Below are positions 9,415-19,037 of a stretch of 58,735 bases of DNA, piece after piece; position 1 is the first letter of the stretch; each line of letters begins with the position of its first letter. The position numbers were made by a program, and so were the translations under genes. Below the pieces are notes generated by a model, which saw only the letters and a list, made by a program, of their open reading frames with translations, was not told where the DNA came from and made no database searches. This DNA comes from Desulfosporosinus hippei DSM 8344 (GTDB taxonomy: Bacteria > Bacillota > Desulfitobacteriia > Desulfitobacteriales > Desulfitobacteriaceae): contig NZ_FNCP01000030.1 in NCBI RefSeq assembly GCF_900100785.1, forward strand, positions 1-58,735. Reading direction: 5' to 3'.

Positions 9415-10650
9415 TTACTCTGCTCCTTTTTCCAAGTGAGCTTTAAGACTATAGGTCACTTGAGGTGTAGTGGGCATCGTCACTCCCGGAGGGAGCTGCC
9501 AGAAAACATTAACATCCGTATAACTGCCGACTGCCTGACCGGAAGCATCAACCCAAAGTTGTATCTGGTCTGCTGTTACATTCTTTAAGTTATCGGAAAG
9601 CCCCTCGATTACGATATCTATGGGGGCTATTGATTGATCTATCTCTAAATCTTTTCCTACATTTCGAATTTGAACCGCAACCCCCGGAATCGTTTTTTGA
9701 ACAGGACCGGGCCCAATCTGAGCAGTTACACTTATGGTTGTTCCACCTATCAAGGAAACTCCCTGTGGTAGAGCGACTTGCTCGATAGGTATCTGGAAGG
9801 TTTTATTATCCGCCAAATTACTAATGTCCACCGGCCCAATATTGAGTATGTCGAAGCCTTTCAAAGCTTGCTGGGTCCCGGAAACCTGTACACTACCCGG
9901 AGATGGAACAAGTGAGCGAAGTTCCATTCCTACGGCCGGGATCCCTGTACTTGTCACTTTAAGGGGAACCATCTTTGAAGCCAGCTCCTTCGCCATGATT
10001 GGGGCAATTACATCTACGCTGCTTGGATAAGCGCTTAGAATAGTTACGCTTGGGTCAGGTCCAAAAATCGGTTTGCCTTCTTTATCACGAAAGCTCACAG
10101 GTCTGGAAACCTGAATTGTTTCATTAACTCCTGCTACACTGACTTCAACTATTACTTTGTCTAAGGTGCCTAGCTTAGAGCTGGGACCTCGTACATTAAC
10201 CGCTGAGGGTTTAATGATAAGACTTCCTACCTGATAATCATTCGCCGGGCTTCCCGAGACAACTGCTTGCACCGGAACCATCTTTTCCTCAACTGTTTCT
10301 AGATTCAACTTAATAGTGCTGGGTTGATACTCCACAACATTAATCCCAGGGGGTGTATTTACTTTAATGCCATAGGTACTTTCTCCCGGCATACCGGAAG
10401 AAAGATCTACCACTGCATAGATATCTTTGGCACTGGGATTAATTCCTTGTAAACGGACACGGACTAAAGGGAGCGGAGTCATTACAACCATTTTTTGATC
10501 TAATTCACTGACCACGAGGGGAATTGTCAGTGTTTGTTCAGGAATCAGATTATCTGTTGTTCCTTGGTTCAACACATATAACCAAAAGAGAATCGCAAAC
10601 AAAAACGACACTACCTTAACGCCAAGGTTTCTCCGCAACAACTCTAACAT
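9415..10650 (-). CDS. cdaR: c-di-AMP cyclase regulator CdaR (YbbR-domain protein)
   Basis: About 411 residues. One N-terminal membrane anchor (VKVVSFLFAILFWLYVLNQG) is followed by an extracytoplasmic chain of YbbR repeats, each of about 80 residues with patterns such as VPV-x-x-x-x-x-G-x-P and S-x-V-x-V-x-G. CdaR binds the membrane diadenylate cyclase CdaA and tunes its activity. I place the start at the ATG at 10650, because GGAGGTGG lies 8 bases upstream of it; the longer frame from a TTG at 10665 has no ribosome site. The site is inside the last codons of cdaA and the genes are 2 bases apart, so translation is probably coupled. Confidence 0.92.
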   Translation of the reverse strand: MLELLRRNLGVKVVSFLFAILFWLYVLNQGTTDNLIPEQTLTIPLVVSELDQKMVVMTPLPLVRVRLQGINPSAKDIYAVVDLSSGMPGESTYGIKVNTPPGINVVEYQPSTIKLNLETVEEKMVPVQAVVSGSPANDYQVGSLIIKPSAVNVRGPSSKLGTLDKVIVEVSVAGVNETIQVSRPVSFRDKEGKPIFGPDPSVTILSAYPSSVDVIAPIMAKELASKMVPLKVTSTGIPAVGMELRSLVPSPGSVQVSGTQQALKGFDILNIGPVDISNLADNKTFQIPIEQVALPQGVSLIGGTTISVTAQIGPGPVQKTIPGVAVQIRNVGKDLEIDQSIAPIDIVIEGLSDNLKNVTADQIQLWVDASGQAVGSYTDVNVFWQLPPGVTMPTTPQVTYSLKAHLEKGAE

Positions 10651-10652
10651 CA

Positions 10653-11465
10653 CTACCACCTCCAAAACGGAATAACCGATGAAGGAATACTCTTAATATC
10701 GAGTTCCTTTAGCAATAATTCTCGCAATGATTTCTCATCGGTAAACCGAGTCAGTGCACCATCTATTCCAATTGATATCGCTCCTGTTTCCTCTGAAACA
10801 ACGAGGGCCAAAGAATCAGTAATCTCGGTTAATCCTAAAGCAGCTCTGTGCCTTGTTCCCAATTCCTTATTAATAGCAGGATTTACAGACAAAGGAAGAA
10901 AGCAACCCGCAGCGGCCACTCGATCGCGTCGAATAATTACCGCCCCATCATGTAGTGGTGTATTTGGAATAAAAATATTGACTAAAAACTCAGATGATAC
11001 GACTCCATCAATTTTGATTCCAGTCTCTACAAAATCTTGAACTCCTGTTTGACGTTCAAGCACAATCAAAGCCCCAATCCGATTCTTAGAAAGGACTTGT
11101 GTACAACGCACTAATTCTTCGGTGACTTGTTCTAATGTATCTACTCCGGGGGTAGAAGGATGCCGAGTAAAAAACCGCCCTCGGCCTAATTGTTCTAAGG
11201 CCTTTCTGAGTTCAGGCTGAAAGACAACAGGTATGGCTATGAAAAACACTTCCAAGAGCTTATCTAATAACCAACTAATACTTGTTAGCTGGAAGTATTT
11301 CGCTAGCAAAGAGACTGCTAAAAGAACCATTACTCCTTTGACTAACTGAACAGCACGGGTACGTTTAATGAGCATATAAAACTGGTAGAAGACCACCGCC
11401 ACCACGATAATATCAATAGCGCTCCGCAGTCCAAAATTACGAAATTGTGATAAAAACTCGGCCAT
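10653..11465 (-). CDS. cdaA: Diadenylate cyclase CdaA (c-di-AMP synthase)
   Basis: 270 residues. Three N-terminal membrane helices (about residues 12-75) precede a DisA_N/DAC domain. The cyclase signature is clear: HDGAVIIRRDRVAAAGCFLP (DGA motif near residues 173-175) and GTRHRAALG (RHR motif near 204-206). The enzyme condenses two ATP into c-di-AMP, an essential signal for potassium, osmotic and cell-wall homeostasis in Firmicutes. It is the first gene of the cdaA-cdaR-COG2509-glmM block. The ATG at 11465 is followed by AEFLSQFRNFGLRSAIDI, and a run of G residues just upstream serves as ribosome site. Confidence 0.96.
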   Translation of the reverse strand: MAEFLSQFRNFGLRSAIDIIVVAVVFYQFYMLIKRTRAVQLVKGVMVLLAVSLLAKYFQLTSISWLLDKLLEVFFIAIPVVFQPELRKALEQLGRGRFFTRHPSTPGVDTLEQVTEELVRCTQVLSKNRIGALIVLERQTGVQDFVETGIKIDGVVSSEFLVNIFIPNTPLHDGAVIIRRDRVAAAGCFLPLSVNPAINKELGTRHRAALGLTEITDSLALVVSEETGAISIGIDGALTRFTDEKSLRELLLKELDIKSIPSSVIPFWRW

Positions 11466-11571
11466 GGTCCCCCCCCCGTTTCTTTATGCATTCAAATCTG
11501 TAAGAGAGTATTATCTCCCTTGTTTAAATTCTCCATTTATGTAAAAAGTCCTTGCCTTAATTAAACTTTTT

Positions 11572-12597
11572 TTACTTAATGATTCCCATTCCAGCCAGGA
11601 TGCCAAAACATCCTGTTAACATCATATCCCCGTAAGGTGCTGCTTCATACCAGTTCATTGGTTTTGCCATACTTCTTCTCGGACCGGTAACAACCACAAA
11701 ATCCCAACCCGAGCCCATATCCGGATGAAGAGCTGCTCCGTGTCCTCCGTTTGCATAGATTTCGTCATTGGTCAATTCGGCCAATTGAAATCGTTTGATA
11801 TAATGCGCCAAAGATTCGGTATCAAGCATACTAGTATGCTGCTCAAATACTCCATAAACCCGTTCACCGCGTATGGCGGCAGCAAGGACATGAGAATTTC
11901 CAATATTAATAGCCAAAATTCCCTGATTTAAGTAAGGCTTTACATACTGATCTGCCATGATTCCCAAGAGTGCTGCAGTTCCAGTATCAGTCACCACTGC
12001 ATTCGGAATAATGTCTCGTAGGGCACGCATTCTCGTATAGACCTTTGGAATAGTCTCAGTGTAGACTAGCTTTTTTAAATCTCCACCCTGGAGGACGAAT
12101 TCTTCCCAAAGGCGAAATCTTAGCGTTCTATTGCTCTCCGTAACACTAAAACCATGATCTTGAACAGCTACTGCTGCTCTTGTTGGATAACCCAGGCTAA
12201 ATGCTTCGAGTGCCTGCCGCAGAGAACCTGTATCTACATCTCCCATCCAAATAGAAGTTACCGGTTCCGGAGGTTTATCGCAAATCAGGATTCCCATGCC
12301 TTCTACAATCGCCAAATTGTCGTTAAATGTAACCGCCGCCTCAGCAGTTGCGTAAACTTTAAGACCTGCAGCGATATGTTTTTTTAGGGCTACAGAACTT
12401 GCCCCTCCGCCCATTAAATGACCATGCAAAAAAATTTGTCTGCTTTTAGATGTAGCCTCTCGAATTTGAGCTGCGACAATCTGGGTTCGACTAGGGACTA
12501 TAAACTTTGGACAGTTTTCTAAATTTCTCTCTGATTGGTAGAGCAAAATATCCTGAGTACCTGATCCTACATCAATAACTAGTGCACTTTCTGCCAT
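11572..12597 (-). CDS. DUF1786 family protein (ASKHA-like fold)
   Basis: About 341 residues. The N-terminus ALVIDVGSGTQDILLY resembles the phosphate-1 loop of the actin/hexokinase ATPase superfamily, and a second glycine-rich stretch (LAINIGNSHVLAAAI) could be the second phosphate loop. I recognise it as the DUF1786 family, sometimes labelled pyruvate-formate-lyase-activating-like; no function is established. I choose the ATG at 12597, since GGTGGAGGGTG precedes it; the GTG at 12615 lies inside that ribosome site. It lies downstream of lmbE and DUF362 on the same strand. Confidence 0.75.
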   Translation of the reverse strand: MAESALVIDVGSGTQDILLYQSERNLENCPKFIVPSRTQIVAAQIREATSKSRQIFLHGHLMGGGASSVALKKHIAAGLKVYATAEAAVTFNDNLAIVEGMGILICDKPPEPVTSIWMGDVDTGSLRQALEAFSLGYPTRAAVAVQDHGFSVTESNRTLRFRLWEEFVLQGGDLKKLVYTETIPKVYTRMRALRDIIPNAVVTDTGTAALLGIMADQYVKPYLNQGILAINIGNSHVLAAAIRGERVYGVFEQHTSMLDTESLAHYIKRFQLAELTNDEIYANGGHGAALHPDMGSGWDFVVVTGPRRSMAKPMNWYEAAPYGDMMLTGCFGILAGMGIIK

Positions 12598-12693
12598 TTT
12601 ACTAACACCCTCCACCTAAAGACATGCCATAAATTCCAACTCAATGAATCTCATGTTTAGGTTATCTGTGTATTAATTACTTATTAGCATTTT

Positions 12694-13842
12694 TTACTTA
12701 ATCAGTTTTCTTCCCAGCCAAGGTTTATAGAGCTTTACTGCATGGTGTGGACAAAGCTCCTGGCAGCAAAAACAGCGAATACACGCTTGTAAGTCGACAG
12801 TGGGTCGCTCGTATTCATTCATAGTCAATGCTTTCGGAGGACAGTTATTAACACAGTCTCTGCATCCGACACACTTCTCATGTTCAAACATTGGCAACGG
12901 TCGCAAACGATTCATTACAAAATCCTTTACACCTTGAGGCAGAGGAACCATATCCAGAAAATTAGTGGATATTGCTTTAGGAATTTTGAAATTCTCTATT
13001 CTCCAAAGGGAGCGTGGATCACCTACTAAATCCAGTTCATTGAGCCTGCTTATAAAACCTCGCTCACGAGCTGCCATCAGAGTAGGAACCTTTTCGGGCT
13101 TTAAGCCTATCAAATCTGCCGCCACAGTATCTAAGGCGTATGGATCTGTACTCATAAGAAGCGCTCCAACATTCCGTGGGCTGCCCGCTGAAGGGCCATC
13201 CCCTTCCATCCCCACAATACCATCCATAATACTGAGCGATGGATTTACCCAAGAAGCAATATCTACTAAAAGGTCGGCAAAATCCGAAATCTTAAACATT
13301 TTCAGATGATATTCCGCTTTTAAAAGACCCGGTATAACCCCGAATAAGATTTTAACCCCACCGGTAAAAGTCATCATGCCATGTGTCTTCAGTTTTGATA
13401 TAGGGATTACCACATCAGCATTTAATACGCAGTTTGTTACGGTTAAACTTTTTACTATTTTTCCTTCCGGATATTGAATTGTCGTTTGTCCAACATCCTC
13501 GTTCAGAATTGCTCCGGTACGCTCTGCAACCTCACGCAACCCTGACTTGGAGTAGATGGCTTGAAGGGCATTCACTGTATAAGGTCCACCGGGACTATCC
13601 CCGATAATGGCTATTCCTCCAGCCTCCTGAACAAGGCGAACCACAGCTTCAACGACACTGGGATGAGTAGTTACTGCTTCCTCAGGTCGCTTTTTCATAA
13701 GCAGATTGACTTTGAGCAGAACCTTTTGCCCAGGCTTTACAAAAGTGGACATTCCGCCCCACTCCAAAAGTCCTTCTCTTAAACTCTTTTCCACATCTGC
13801 TGTGTAGTCTGGGCAAAATTTCAGCACTACCTTTGCTCTCAC
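12694..13842 (-). CDS. DUF362 protein with C-terminal 2[4Fe-4S] ferredoxin domain
   Basis: 382 residues. The N-terminal ~300 residues form a DUF362 domain ([27 protein letters not shown]), found in putative iron-sulfur proteins of anaerobes. The C-terminus has two complete 4Fe-4S motifs, [15 protein letters not shown] and [17 protein letters not shown] redox role in the cytoplasm is likely, but the partner is unknown. It starts at a GTG (13842) that overlaps the TAG of the LmbE gene by one base (TAGTG), which implies translational coupling with that gene. Confidence 0.85.
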   Translation of the reverse strand: MRAKVVLKFCPDYTADVEKSLREGLLEWGGMSTFVKPGQKVLLKVNLLMKKRPEEAVTTHPSVVEAVVRLVQEAGGIAIIGDSPGGPYTVNALQAIYSKSGLREVAERTGAILNEDVGQTTIQYPEGKIVKSLTVTNCVLNADVVIPISKLKTHGMMTFTGGVKILFGVIPGLLKAEYHLKMFKISDFADLLVDIASWVNPSLSIMDGIVGMEGDGPSAGSPRNVGALLMSTDPYALDTVAADLIGLKPEKVPTLMAARERGFISRLNELDLVGDPRSLWRIENFKIPKAISTNFLDMVPLPQGVKDFVMNRLRPLPMFEHEKCVGCRDCVNNCPPKALTMNEYERPTVDLQACIRCFCCQELCPHHAVKLYKPWLGRKLIK

Positions 13843-14573
13843 TAAGAACCCACCCTCTCCATATCTGCAAAGATGTCCTCACCTCGTCCAGGGAAAGCAC
13901 TTAACTCAACATCACATTGAAAATACTCTCGACTATAATAATCTTGTTTGGTTTTTTGATCTAAAGCCTCGAACTTCTGCTGTGAAAACAATTGAGTTTT
14001 GTGTTCTTCAATTGCTCTCTTTTTCTTCTCAGCCCATGGCTTAATTTCAACAATATAGTCAAGTCCCTTTAACACATTATCCCCAAGCCTCCATCCGGCC
14101 TGAACATAGCATAAGCGTGGCAAAATATACGGATTTCCCCACTCCGGTTCAATAAATTCTTTAGCCAATTTAATAGCGGCCTTGGTAAAATAATGGATTG
14201 CTCTATGGTCACGGTGACCTGATGACCCATCAGCACCAAAGGTAATTATTACTTGAGGCTGAACTTTACGTATAATTCGAACAAGCTTCTCAACTATTTC
14301 AAGAGGCGGGGAAATCGGAACTTCTTTATCCTTATAGTCCAAAAAGATGACTTCAGTAATCCCCAGGACTTTCGCAGCACAGCTAAGTTCCTGCTCTCGA
14401 AATAACCCGAGTTCTTCCTGCTTGCATAGTCCAGCTGCTTTACCGGCTTCTCCTTTAGTAGCAACAACAAGAGTAATTCTGACACCTTGTTCGGCGTATT
14501 TAGCAATGGTTCCACCTAAGGCAAAGGATTCGTCGTCAGGATGGGCAAAGATCAGCAACATCTCTTTGTTCAT
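13842..14573 (-). CDS. LmbE-family N-acetylglucosaminyl deacetylase-like protein
   Basis: 243 residues. PIG-L/LmbE fold: the zinc motif AHPDDE is at residues 11-16 and the second histidine cluster ([13 protein letters not shown]) near 117-129. Members remove acetyl groups from GlcNAc conjugates, for example BshB in bacillithiol synthesis or MshB in mycothiol synthesis. No other thiol-synthesis gene is visible here, so the substrate stays open. First gene of a three-gene set (LmbE, DUF362, DUF1786). Confidence 0.85.
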   Translation of the reverse strand: MNKEMLLIFAHPDDESFALGGTIAKYAEQGVRITLVVATKGEAGKAAGLCKQEELGLFREQELSCAAKVLGITEVIFLDYKDKEVPISPPLEIVEKLVRIIRKVQPQVIITFGADGSSGHRDHRAIHYFTKAAIKLAKEFIEPEWGNPYILPRLCYVQAGWRLGDNVLKGLDYIVEIKPWAEKKKRAIEEHKTQLFSQQKFEALDQKTKQDYYSREYFQCDVELSAFPGRGEDIFADMERVGS

Positions 14574-14717
14574 ATTTATTGCTTCATCCCTTCTCTTATT
14601 TTATGCAAAGAATTATTTAACTACTAATTGACATCTGTTTTATTATTATAGCGCTTTTTAAGGTTAGAGGGAAATTTCTTATGAATAATACGAAATAATT
14701 TGCTATAAAATACCAGT

Positions 14718-14763
14718 TCCAAGGGACAACTTCTCATGTTATACTGCAGTTGTCTTAAGACAA
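14718..14763 (+). promoter_or_regulatory. Possible promoter and palindromic operator before the CAP gene
   Basis: TATACT (14740-14745) is a fair -10 hexamer, with TTCCAA 17 bases upstream as a weak -35. Immediately downstream is the perfect 14-base palindrome TTGTCTTAAGACAA (14750-14763), placed where a repressor could block initiation. No regulator can be named. Confidence 0.4.
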
Positions 14764-14795
14764 GCCTTAAATAAAAGTTAGGAGGACAAAGGTAC

Positions 14796-15599
14796 GTGAA
14801 ACTTCACACAAAGATTTTGCTGGGAATTCAACTAACTGCTCTAATGGCCACTGTTGCGTTACCGGTTCAAGCTGCTTTAATAATTGGTGCTCCGCGTCAA
14901 TTATCCGGTTCTGTTATCAGCCTTCGCTCCTCTTCCCCCGTAACGACTCCTGCTCCGGATTCTACTCCTCAAACTACTATTCCAGCCTCTACTCCGGCTC
15001 CTACTCCAGTACAAGGAAGCCAGCCTACAGTTTCAACTCCGACAAATGTTTATGTTGGTGCAACACCTACTACCCGAGGAAATGTTGTTTCCTTAAAGAA
15101 TTATACCCAAATCACTGTTCCAGTTACTCCTACTCCAACGGCCACTCCGGCACCTACACCCACTCCAGCTACTCCAACTAACCAAACGAACAACTTAATT
15201 CCTCCAGTATCGTCTTTAACAGCGGATGAACAACTCATGGTAGACATGATCAATCAAGAACGTGCTGCTGCCGGCTTAAATCCCGTTGTTGCTGACTTAA
15301 GATTAACAGCAGTGGGAAGAGCCAAGGCCAACGATATGAAAGTTAACAACTACTTTAGCCATACATCTCCAACCTACGGGAGTCCTTGGGCTATGATGCA
15401 ACAGGCGGGTATTACAGTACGATGGGCAGGAGAAAACATTTCTGGAAACAAATCGGTCTCGGCTTCAATGGCTGCCCTTATGCAAAGCCCTGGCCATAGA
15501 GCCAACATCCTAGACCCTCGCTTCACACATGTAGGAGTCGGAATTGCTTACGGATCAGCTTATGGCAACCTATATGTACAAGAATTCTTACAACAGTAA
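14796..15599 (+). CDS. Secreted CAP-domain (SCP/PR1-like) protein
   Basis: 267 residues, GTG start with AGGAGG ten bases upstream. Residues 1-26 form a Sec signal peptide ending VQA-A. Residues ~45-140 are a Pro/Thr-rich linker (repeated TPAPTP, PTPT). Residues ~143-267 are a YkwD-type CAP domain: MVDMINQERAAAGL, the conserved NYFSHTSP, WAGENIS, and the final SPGHRANILDPRFTHVGVGIAYG. Such proteins are exported to the wall or spore in Firmicutes; their biochemical role is unsettled. Monocistronic, with a promoter and a strong terminator of its own. Confidence 0.9.
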   Translation: MKLHTKILLGIQLTALMATVALPVQAALIIGAPRQLSGSVISLRSSSPVTTPAPDSTPQTTIPASTPAPTPVQGSQPTVSTPTNVYVGATPTTRGNVVSLKNYTQITVPVTPTPTATPAPTPTPATPTNQTNNLIPPVSSLTADEQLMVDMINQERAAAGLNPVVADLRLTAVGRAKANDMKVNNYFSHTSPTYGSPWAMMQQAGITVRWAGENISGNKSVSASMAALMQSPGHRANILDPRFTHVGVGIAYGSAYGNLYVQEFLQQ

Positions 15600-15604
15600 C
15601 ATAT

Positions 15605-15636
15605 AATAAAGAACCCTCTTAGAGGTTCTTTATTAC
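15605..15636 (+). terminator. Terminator of the CAP-domain gene
   Basis: AATAAAGAACC/GGTTCTTTATT 11-bp perfect stem with an inner CTC/GAG pairing, six bases after the CAP stop codon and followed by a T-rich end. Confidence 0.85.
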
Positions 15637-15734
15637 TGTCTAATATTTTACTTTATCCCTGGCTTAGAAACCCTCACGGTTTTTAAGTCGGGGTAATTCT
15701 TTGTATTTTTAAGTTGGATATGTGTTTTTCCAAT

Positions 15735-16468
15735 TTAGTATTTACCAAACTCGTTATCACTTAGAGCTATTTTTTGTGATTTAGTTGCCGCTGGTTCTTT
15801 TTGTAAACTCATTTGGACTGGCTTTTTATTGTTTAAACGTTCAAGCATCTGGAGAACATCAGGATTTAAATTCTCAATTCCTCTATAGGCTTCTCTTGAA
15901 CTTTGCTATCTGCATCTTTTGAGTACTGACTTGATAGCTGCTTACCACCACTATCTTTTAATTCGAATAACTTATCTATGGCGTCATTTATTTCATTTGC
16001 TGACGCAAGGCCTTCTCCTCTAATAATAAGAAGCCCTTGTTCTTCCTGATTGGCAAGTGCCAGATTGATAATCTGCTCCTGTAAAGGAGCAAATTTTTAG
16101 ATAGCCTCTCTAAGCTTTAAAAATTCCCTTTTTGCCTCTTCTGTCTGGATTGATTTATCAAATGCATCTAGCCCCTCTTGTATTTGTTTGTCATACCCTT
16201 TTATCTTGCTGACATATAAACTTCTATCCGAATTTCCTTTGTCCAACAACATGTCCCTTAAATTGACTCGGTTACGTTGATAGGCAATCGATACTTTGGC
16301 AATATCTCCTAGGGCCATACCATAATTGGTATACAATGCAGAATACCCTTTATCAGTCTTGTTGATATTGTAGGCTCCAACCCCTCCGACAATACCAGCT
16401 AATATGGCTACAATGACAAAACTCAAAATCAGCTTTTTGCCTATTTTCATATTATAAAACCACTTCAT
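15735..16468 (-). pseudogene. Degenerate methyl-accepting chemotaxis protein (internally deleted)
   Basis: Minus-strand frame from ATG 16468 encodes a membrane helix (LILSFVIVAILAGIVGGVGAY) and most of a 4HB_MCP sensor domain, then meets a TAA at codon 124. In the same frame the sensor domain continues (LQEQIINLALANQEEQGLLI, ANEINDAIDKLFELK) for about 75 codons. A frame change then leads to a C-terminal tail ending NEFGKY with a stop at 15735. The second membrane helix, HAMP and the whole signalling hairpin are missing. So there is a nonsense codon, a frameshift and a large deletion. The ATG overlaps the cheW stop (ATGA), so it was once co-translated with cheW. Confidence 0.8.
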
Positions 16469-16977
16469 ACTTCATCCTCCGGTGACTGAATTGTTGTCAG
16501 CTCATCTAACTGCTCTTTGTAGAGTAACCTTTCACAGTCAAGAATTAATTCAACTTCATTGCCAACTTTGCCAATTCCTTTTATGAATTTATTCCCATCT
16601 TTCCTCATATCAGGAGGATCGACTATATCTTCTTCCGAAATTGAAAGAACTTCCGATACACTGTCTACGATTAGACCCATGGAAATATTCCCAACCTCAA
16701 TAACAATGACACAAGTTCTATCATAATAGACTTTAAATTTTTTCTTAAACCTCATTCTTACGTCCATGACAGGAATTATTTTCCCCCTCAAATTAATAAT
16801 TCCTTTTATGTATTCTGGTAAGTCAGGCACTTCGGTAATTGGCTATAGACCAATAATCTCAGTTACACACCTTATCTCAATGCCGTAAAACTCGTTTCCT
16901 ATCAGAAAAGTGAGATATCTGACCTTCTGTGTATCTTCTTCCTGATCGACAAGCTCCTCACTGGCTGCATTAACCAT
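16465..16977 (-). pseudogene. cheW: CheW-like coupling protein interrupted by a TAG codon
   Basis: From ATG 16977 the frame reads a CheW N-terminus (YLTFLIGNEFYGIEI, then VTEIIGL), hits TAG at 16845-16843, and continues in frame as PITEVPDLPEYIKGIINLRG and the rest of the fold through VELILDCERLLYKEQL to the stop at 16465. The TAG sits where CheW proteins usually have a residue such as Gln before PIT, so CAG to TAG is the simplest explanation. CheW links receptors to CheA. If read through, the length would be about 170 residues, normal for the family. An internal start could still make the C-terminal 121 residues. Confidence 0.85.
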
Positions 16978-17179
16978 GTTCACACAATCCCTTCAAAACT
17001 AACTGTTGTTGGTATATCTTGTTCTTGTCTCTCAAAGAATTTCTTTTTGACACCTCAAAGCTTTTCATATGTTTTACAATCTCTACATCTAGTTCCTGAC
17101 TTACCCTAAGAATCTCATCAGGATTGCCATCTTCCCATGTTAAATGAAGTTTGTTACGTAATGCTTCCAACCGTGACAT
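16970..17179 (-). CDS. Spo0E-like aspartyl-phosphate phosphatase
   Basis: 69 residues with the family signature SQELDVEIVKHM (SQELD motif near residues 27-31). Spo0E proteins remove phosphate from Spo0A-P and so delay sporulation. I place the start at ATG 17179, ten bases after AGAGG; the TTG at 17188 is too close to that site. The 3' end overlaps the start of the broken cheW by 8 bases, an unusual pairing of a sporulation phosphatase with a chemotaxis coupling gene. This is the only intact gene in its three-gene unit. Confidence 0.8.
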   Translation of the reverse strand: MSRLEALRNKLHLTWEDGNPDEILRVSQELDVEIVKHMKSFEVSKRNSLRDKNKIYQQQLVLKGLCEHG

Positions 17180-17324
17180 ATAAATCAATCCTCTTCTTAA
17201 GAATTTGTTAAGTCTTTATAAATAGTTTAACGGTTCCTAGCGCACTGCTGCAGTACCAAAGGTCACCAAATCATTATGCTTAAGGCATAAGTATTTTTGT
17301 GCAACTTTAAAAAGTAATATGTTA

Positions 17325-17374
17325 AAAAAGCTAATTAAATCAACCATTTTTTAGGTTGTTTTAATTAGCTTTTT
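17325..17374. terminator. Bidirectional terminator-like inverted repeat
   Basis: AAAAAGCTAATTAAATCAACC and GGTTGTTTTAATTAGCTTTTT pair over 20 of 21 positions around an 8-base loop, with T runs on both strands. It lies just outside the left end of the IS element, upstream of the Spo0E-like gene on the minus strand, and may have ended transcripts of the phosphorelay genes before the IS inserted. Confidence 0.7.
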
Positions 17375-17404
17375 AGAAATTCATTTCTTTAAGAAAAACT
17401 TTAT

Positions 17405-17413
17405 GAAATTTAT
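17405..17413. repeat. Left target-site duplication of the IS element
   Basis: GAAATTTAT directly precedes the left IS end and is repeated exactly after the right end at 19014-19022. The 9-base length fits IS4-type transposition. Confidence 0.85.
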
Positions 17414-17584
17414 CATTGGCGTTGCATAAATTTTAACTCATCTTGTCAATAGTAATATTTCAAAAGTATCCAATACCTAATATTAACAAATATGGTGTAT
17501 ACAAACAGTTGCTCTTTTTCTATTTGATCCAAAACAAGGTAGAACTAAGCGATAGCCCTTTCCCACATTTTGCCACATGTTCAA

Positions 17585-18836
17585 TTAGAGAATTAAAGGA
17601 TCATAGTCTACACTATTTAAGAGTTCGGTATCTCCGCATAGTACCTGGAGTTTTGTCGAAGCAAAGATTGTTGCATTGCTTAGTCGTCTTTGGCCTCGAG
17701 AACTCTTTCCGTATTTTGCAAAGAGCTTCTTGATAAAATCCTCGTAGGACTCAAATAAACAGTTTTTCGCCATTCTCTGAATGTACAAGAGATCTTTGTT
17801 AAAGCCGGTTTCAAGCTTCATTAATAACAGCAAGCAGTAAGTGAGGAGGGCTATTAACAATTGATTTATGACTGCGGTTTTACTTAATCCATAGAAGTGC
17901 TTGATCTGAGCATGTTGTTTGAGCCATTTGAAAAAGGTCTCGATCTGCCAGCGATACCGATAGATATCAGAGATTTCTTCGGCACTCAGGTCAAATACAT
18001 TGGTCACAATGGTCACTGGATTTTTTTCCGAGTCATAAACGGTAATGAGCCGAAGTTCGCTTTTCATCCTGTTAGAGTTGCCTCCAAGGATGACAGTAAC
18101 ATCCTCTTCAATTGAGGAATTTTCGTCGATAACCCTTTCTTTTCCCGTAAATTGAATGATTGCATTATCTTTCAGACGACTGACAAAGCGGATTCCCAGT
18201 TTACAGAACTCATCAAACTTCTTGTAGTCCACGTAGGCACGATCAAAAACGTTAATGCCACCCTCTTCATCGATAATAAGCTCATCTAAGAGTTTTCGGT
18301 CGGCTTTTTTAGCTGGGGTGATGATTGATTTATTCGGATAAGAATCACCGTCAAACTGTAAAGCGAGGTGAAGTTTAACGCCGCTTTTTGTTTTCCGGAA
18401 CTCCGCCCAGCGATAACGGTGCAAGCAGATGCTAATTGTAGTGGAATCAATCAGATTTAGTTTCCCGAGCGTTTGCTGAACTGCTGCATAGCCCTTTTTT
18501 TGAGTAATTTGATGGGTAACATTCTTCAAAAGCATCTCAGCAACTGTAGGGGGAAGATCTCTTAGTCGGCGCGAAATTGTACTATAGCTGATGTTCTTAA
18601 GTCCTACAGCTTGGCTTAAGTGATCGTTAATTCACGCTTCCGCTAATGTCTCTTAAAGCGCGATACTCCTGGATTTGAGCGTTAGCCATTAGTAGAATCA
18701 GGGTTTTAACCGTGAGTTTTTTAACGCCCTTGTTCAGATTAGGAACAGCTTGGGTAATTTTTAACCAGATATTATTGGATAAAATCGGCTTAAAGGCTTG
18801 AAAAAATGTGGAATATTTAGTATCCTTGTCCTGCAT
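17585..18836 (-). pseudogene. IS4-family DDE transposase, frameshifted
   Basis: Two frames make one protein of about 415 residues. The first (ATG 18836) is a DUF4372-type N-terminal domain ending EYRALRDISGSVN-stop at 18627. The second resumes with NDHLSQAVGLKNISYSTISRRL. Removing one base near 18629-18632 joins them exactly. DDE residues are visible: IDSTTI, NVFDRAYVDY and the IS4 signature YRYRWQIETFFKWLK (Y-R-E-K). Without the frameshift repaired the element is probably immobile unless a copy elsewhere acts in trans. Confidence 0.88.
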
Positions 18837-18844
18837 ATATATCT

Positions 18845-18894
18845 CCTTATAGTTAGAGATTTGGGCAAGGACTACCCTAACTCTAATTATAAGG
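18845..18894 (+). terminator. Hairpin inside the IS, upstream of the transposase
   Basis: CCTTATAGTTAGAG pairs with CTCTAATTATAAGG (one mismatch), followed on the plus strand by ATTTTTTATT. IS elements often carry such a hairpin near an end to limit transcription entering from outside; that role is inferred. Confidence 0.5.
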
Positions 18895-19013
18895 ATTTTT
18901 TATTGGTTATTACAGGAATAATCAGGAATATCGGCTGATTTCGTAGTTTTTCTCTTGATTTCTTTGCCATTTGATATTTGACTTTTGGTCAGATGATTTA
19001 TGCAACGCTAATG

Positions 19014-19022
19014 GAAATTTAT
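19014..19022. repeat. Right target-site duplication of the IS element
   Basis: Exact copy of GAAATTTAT found at 17405-17413, immediately outside the right end of the element. Confidence 0.85.
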
Positions 19023-19037
19023 ACATTTATAATGGTA

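Larger units (their letters stand above)
17414..19013. mobile_element. IS4-family insertion sequence, 1,600 bp
   Basis: The ends are imperfect inverted repeats: CATTGGCGTTGCATAAAT at the left, and the reverse of CATTAGCGTTGCATAAAT at the right (one mismatch in 18). The exact 9-bp direct repeats GAAATTTAT flank both ends. Inside is one transposase gene on the minus strand, broken by a single-base frameshift. The element sits in spacer DNA between the Spo0E-like gene and the Hpt/kinase genes, so it did not itself break a gene here. Confidence 0.9.
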
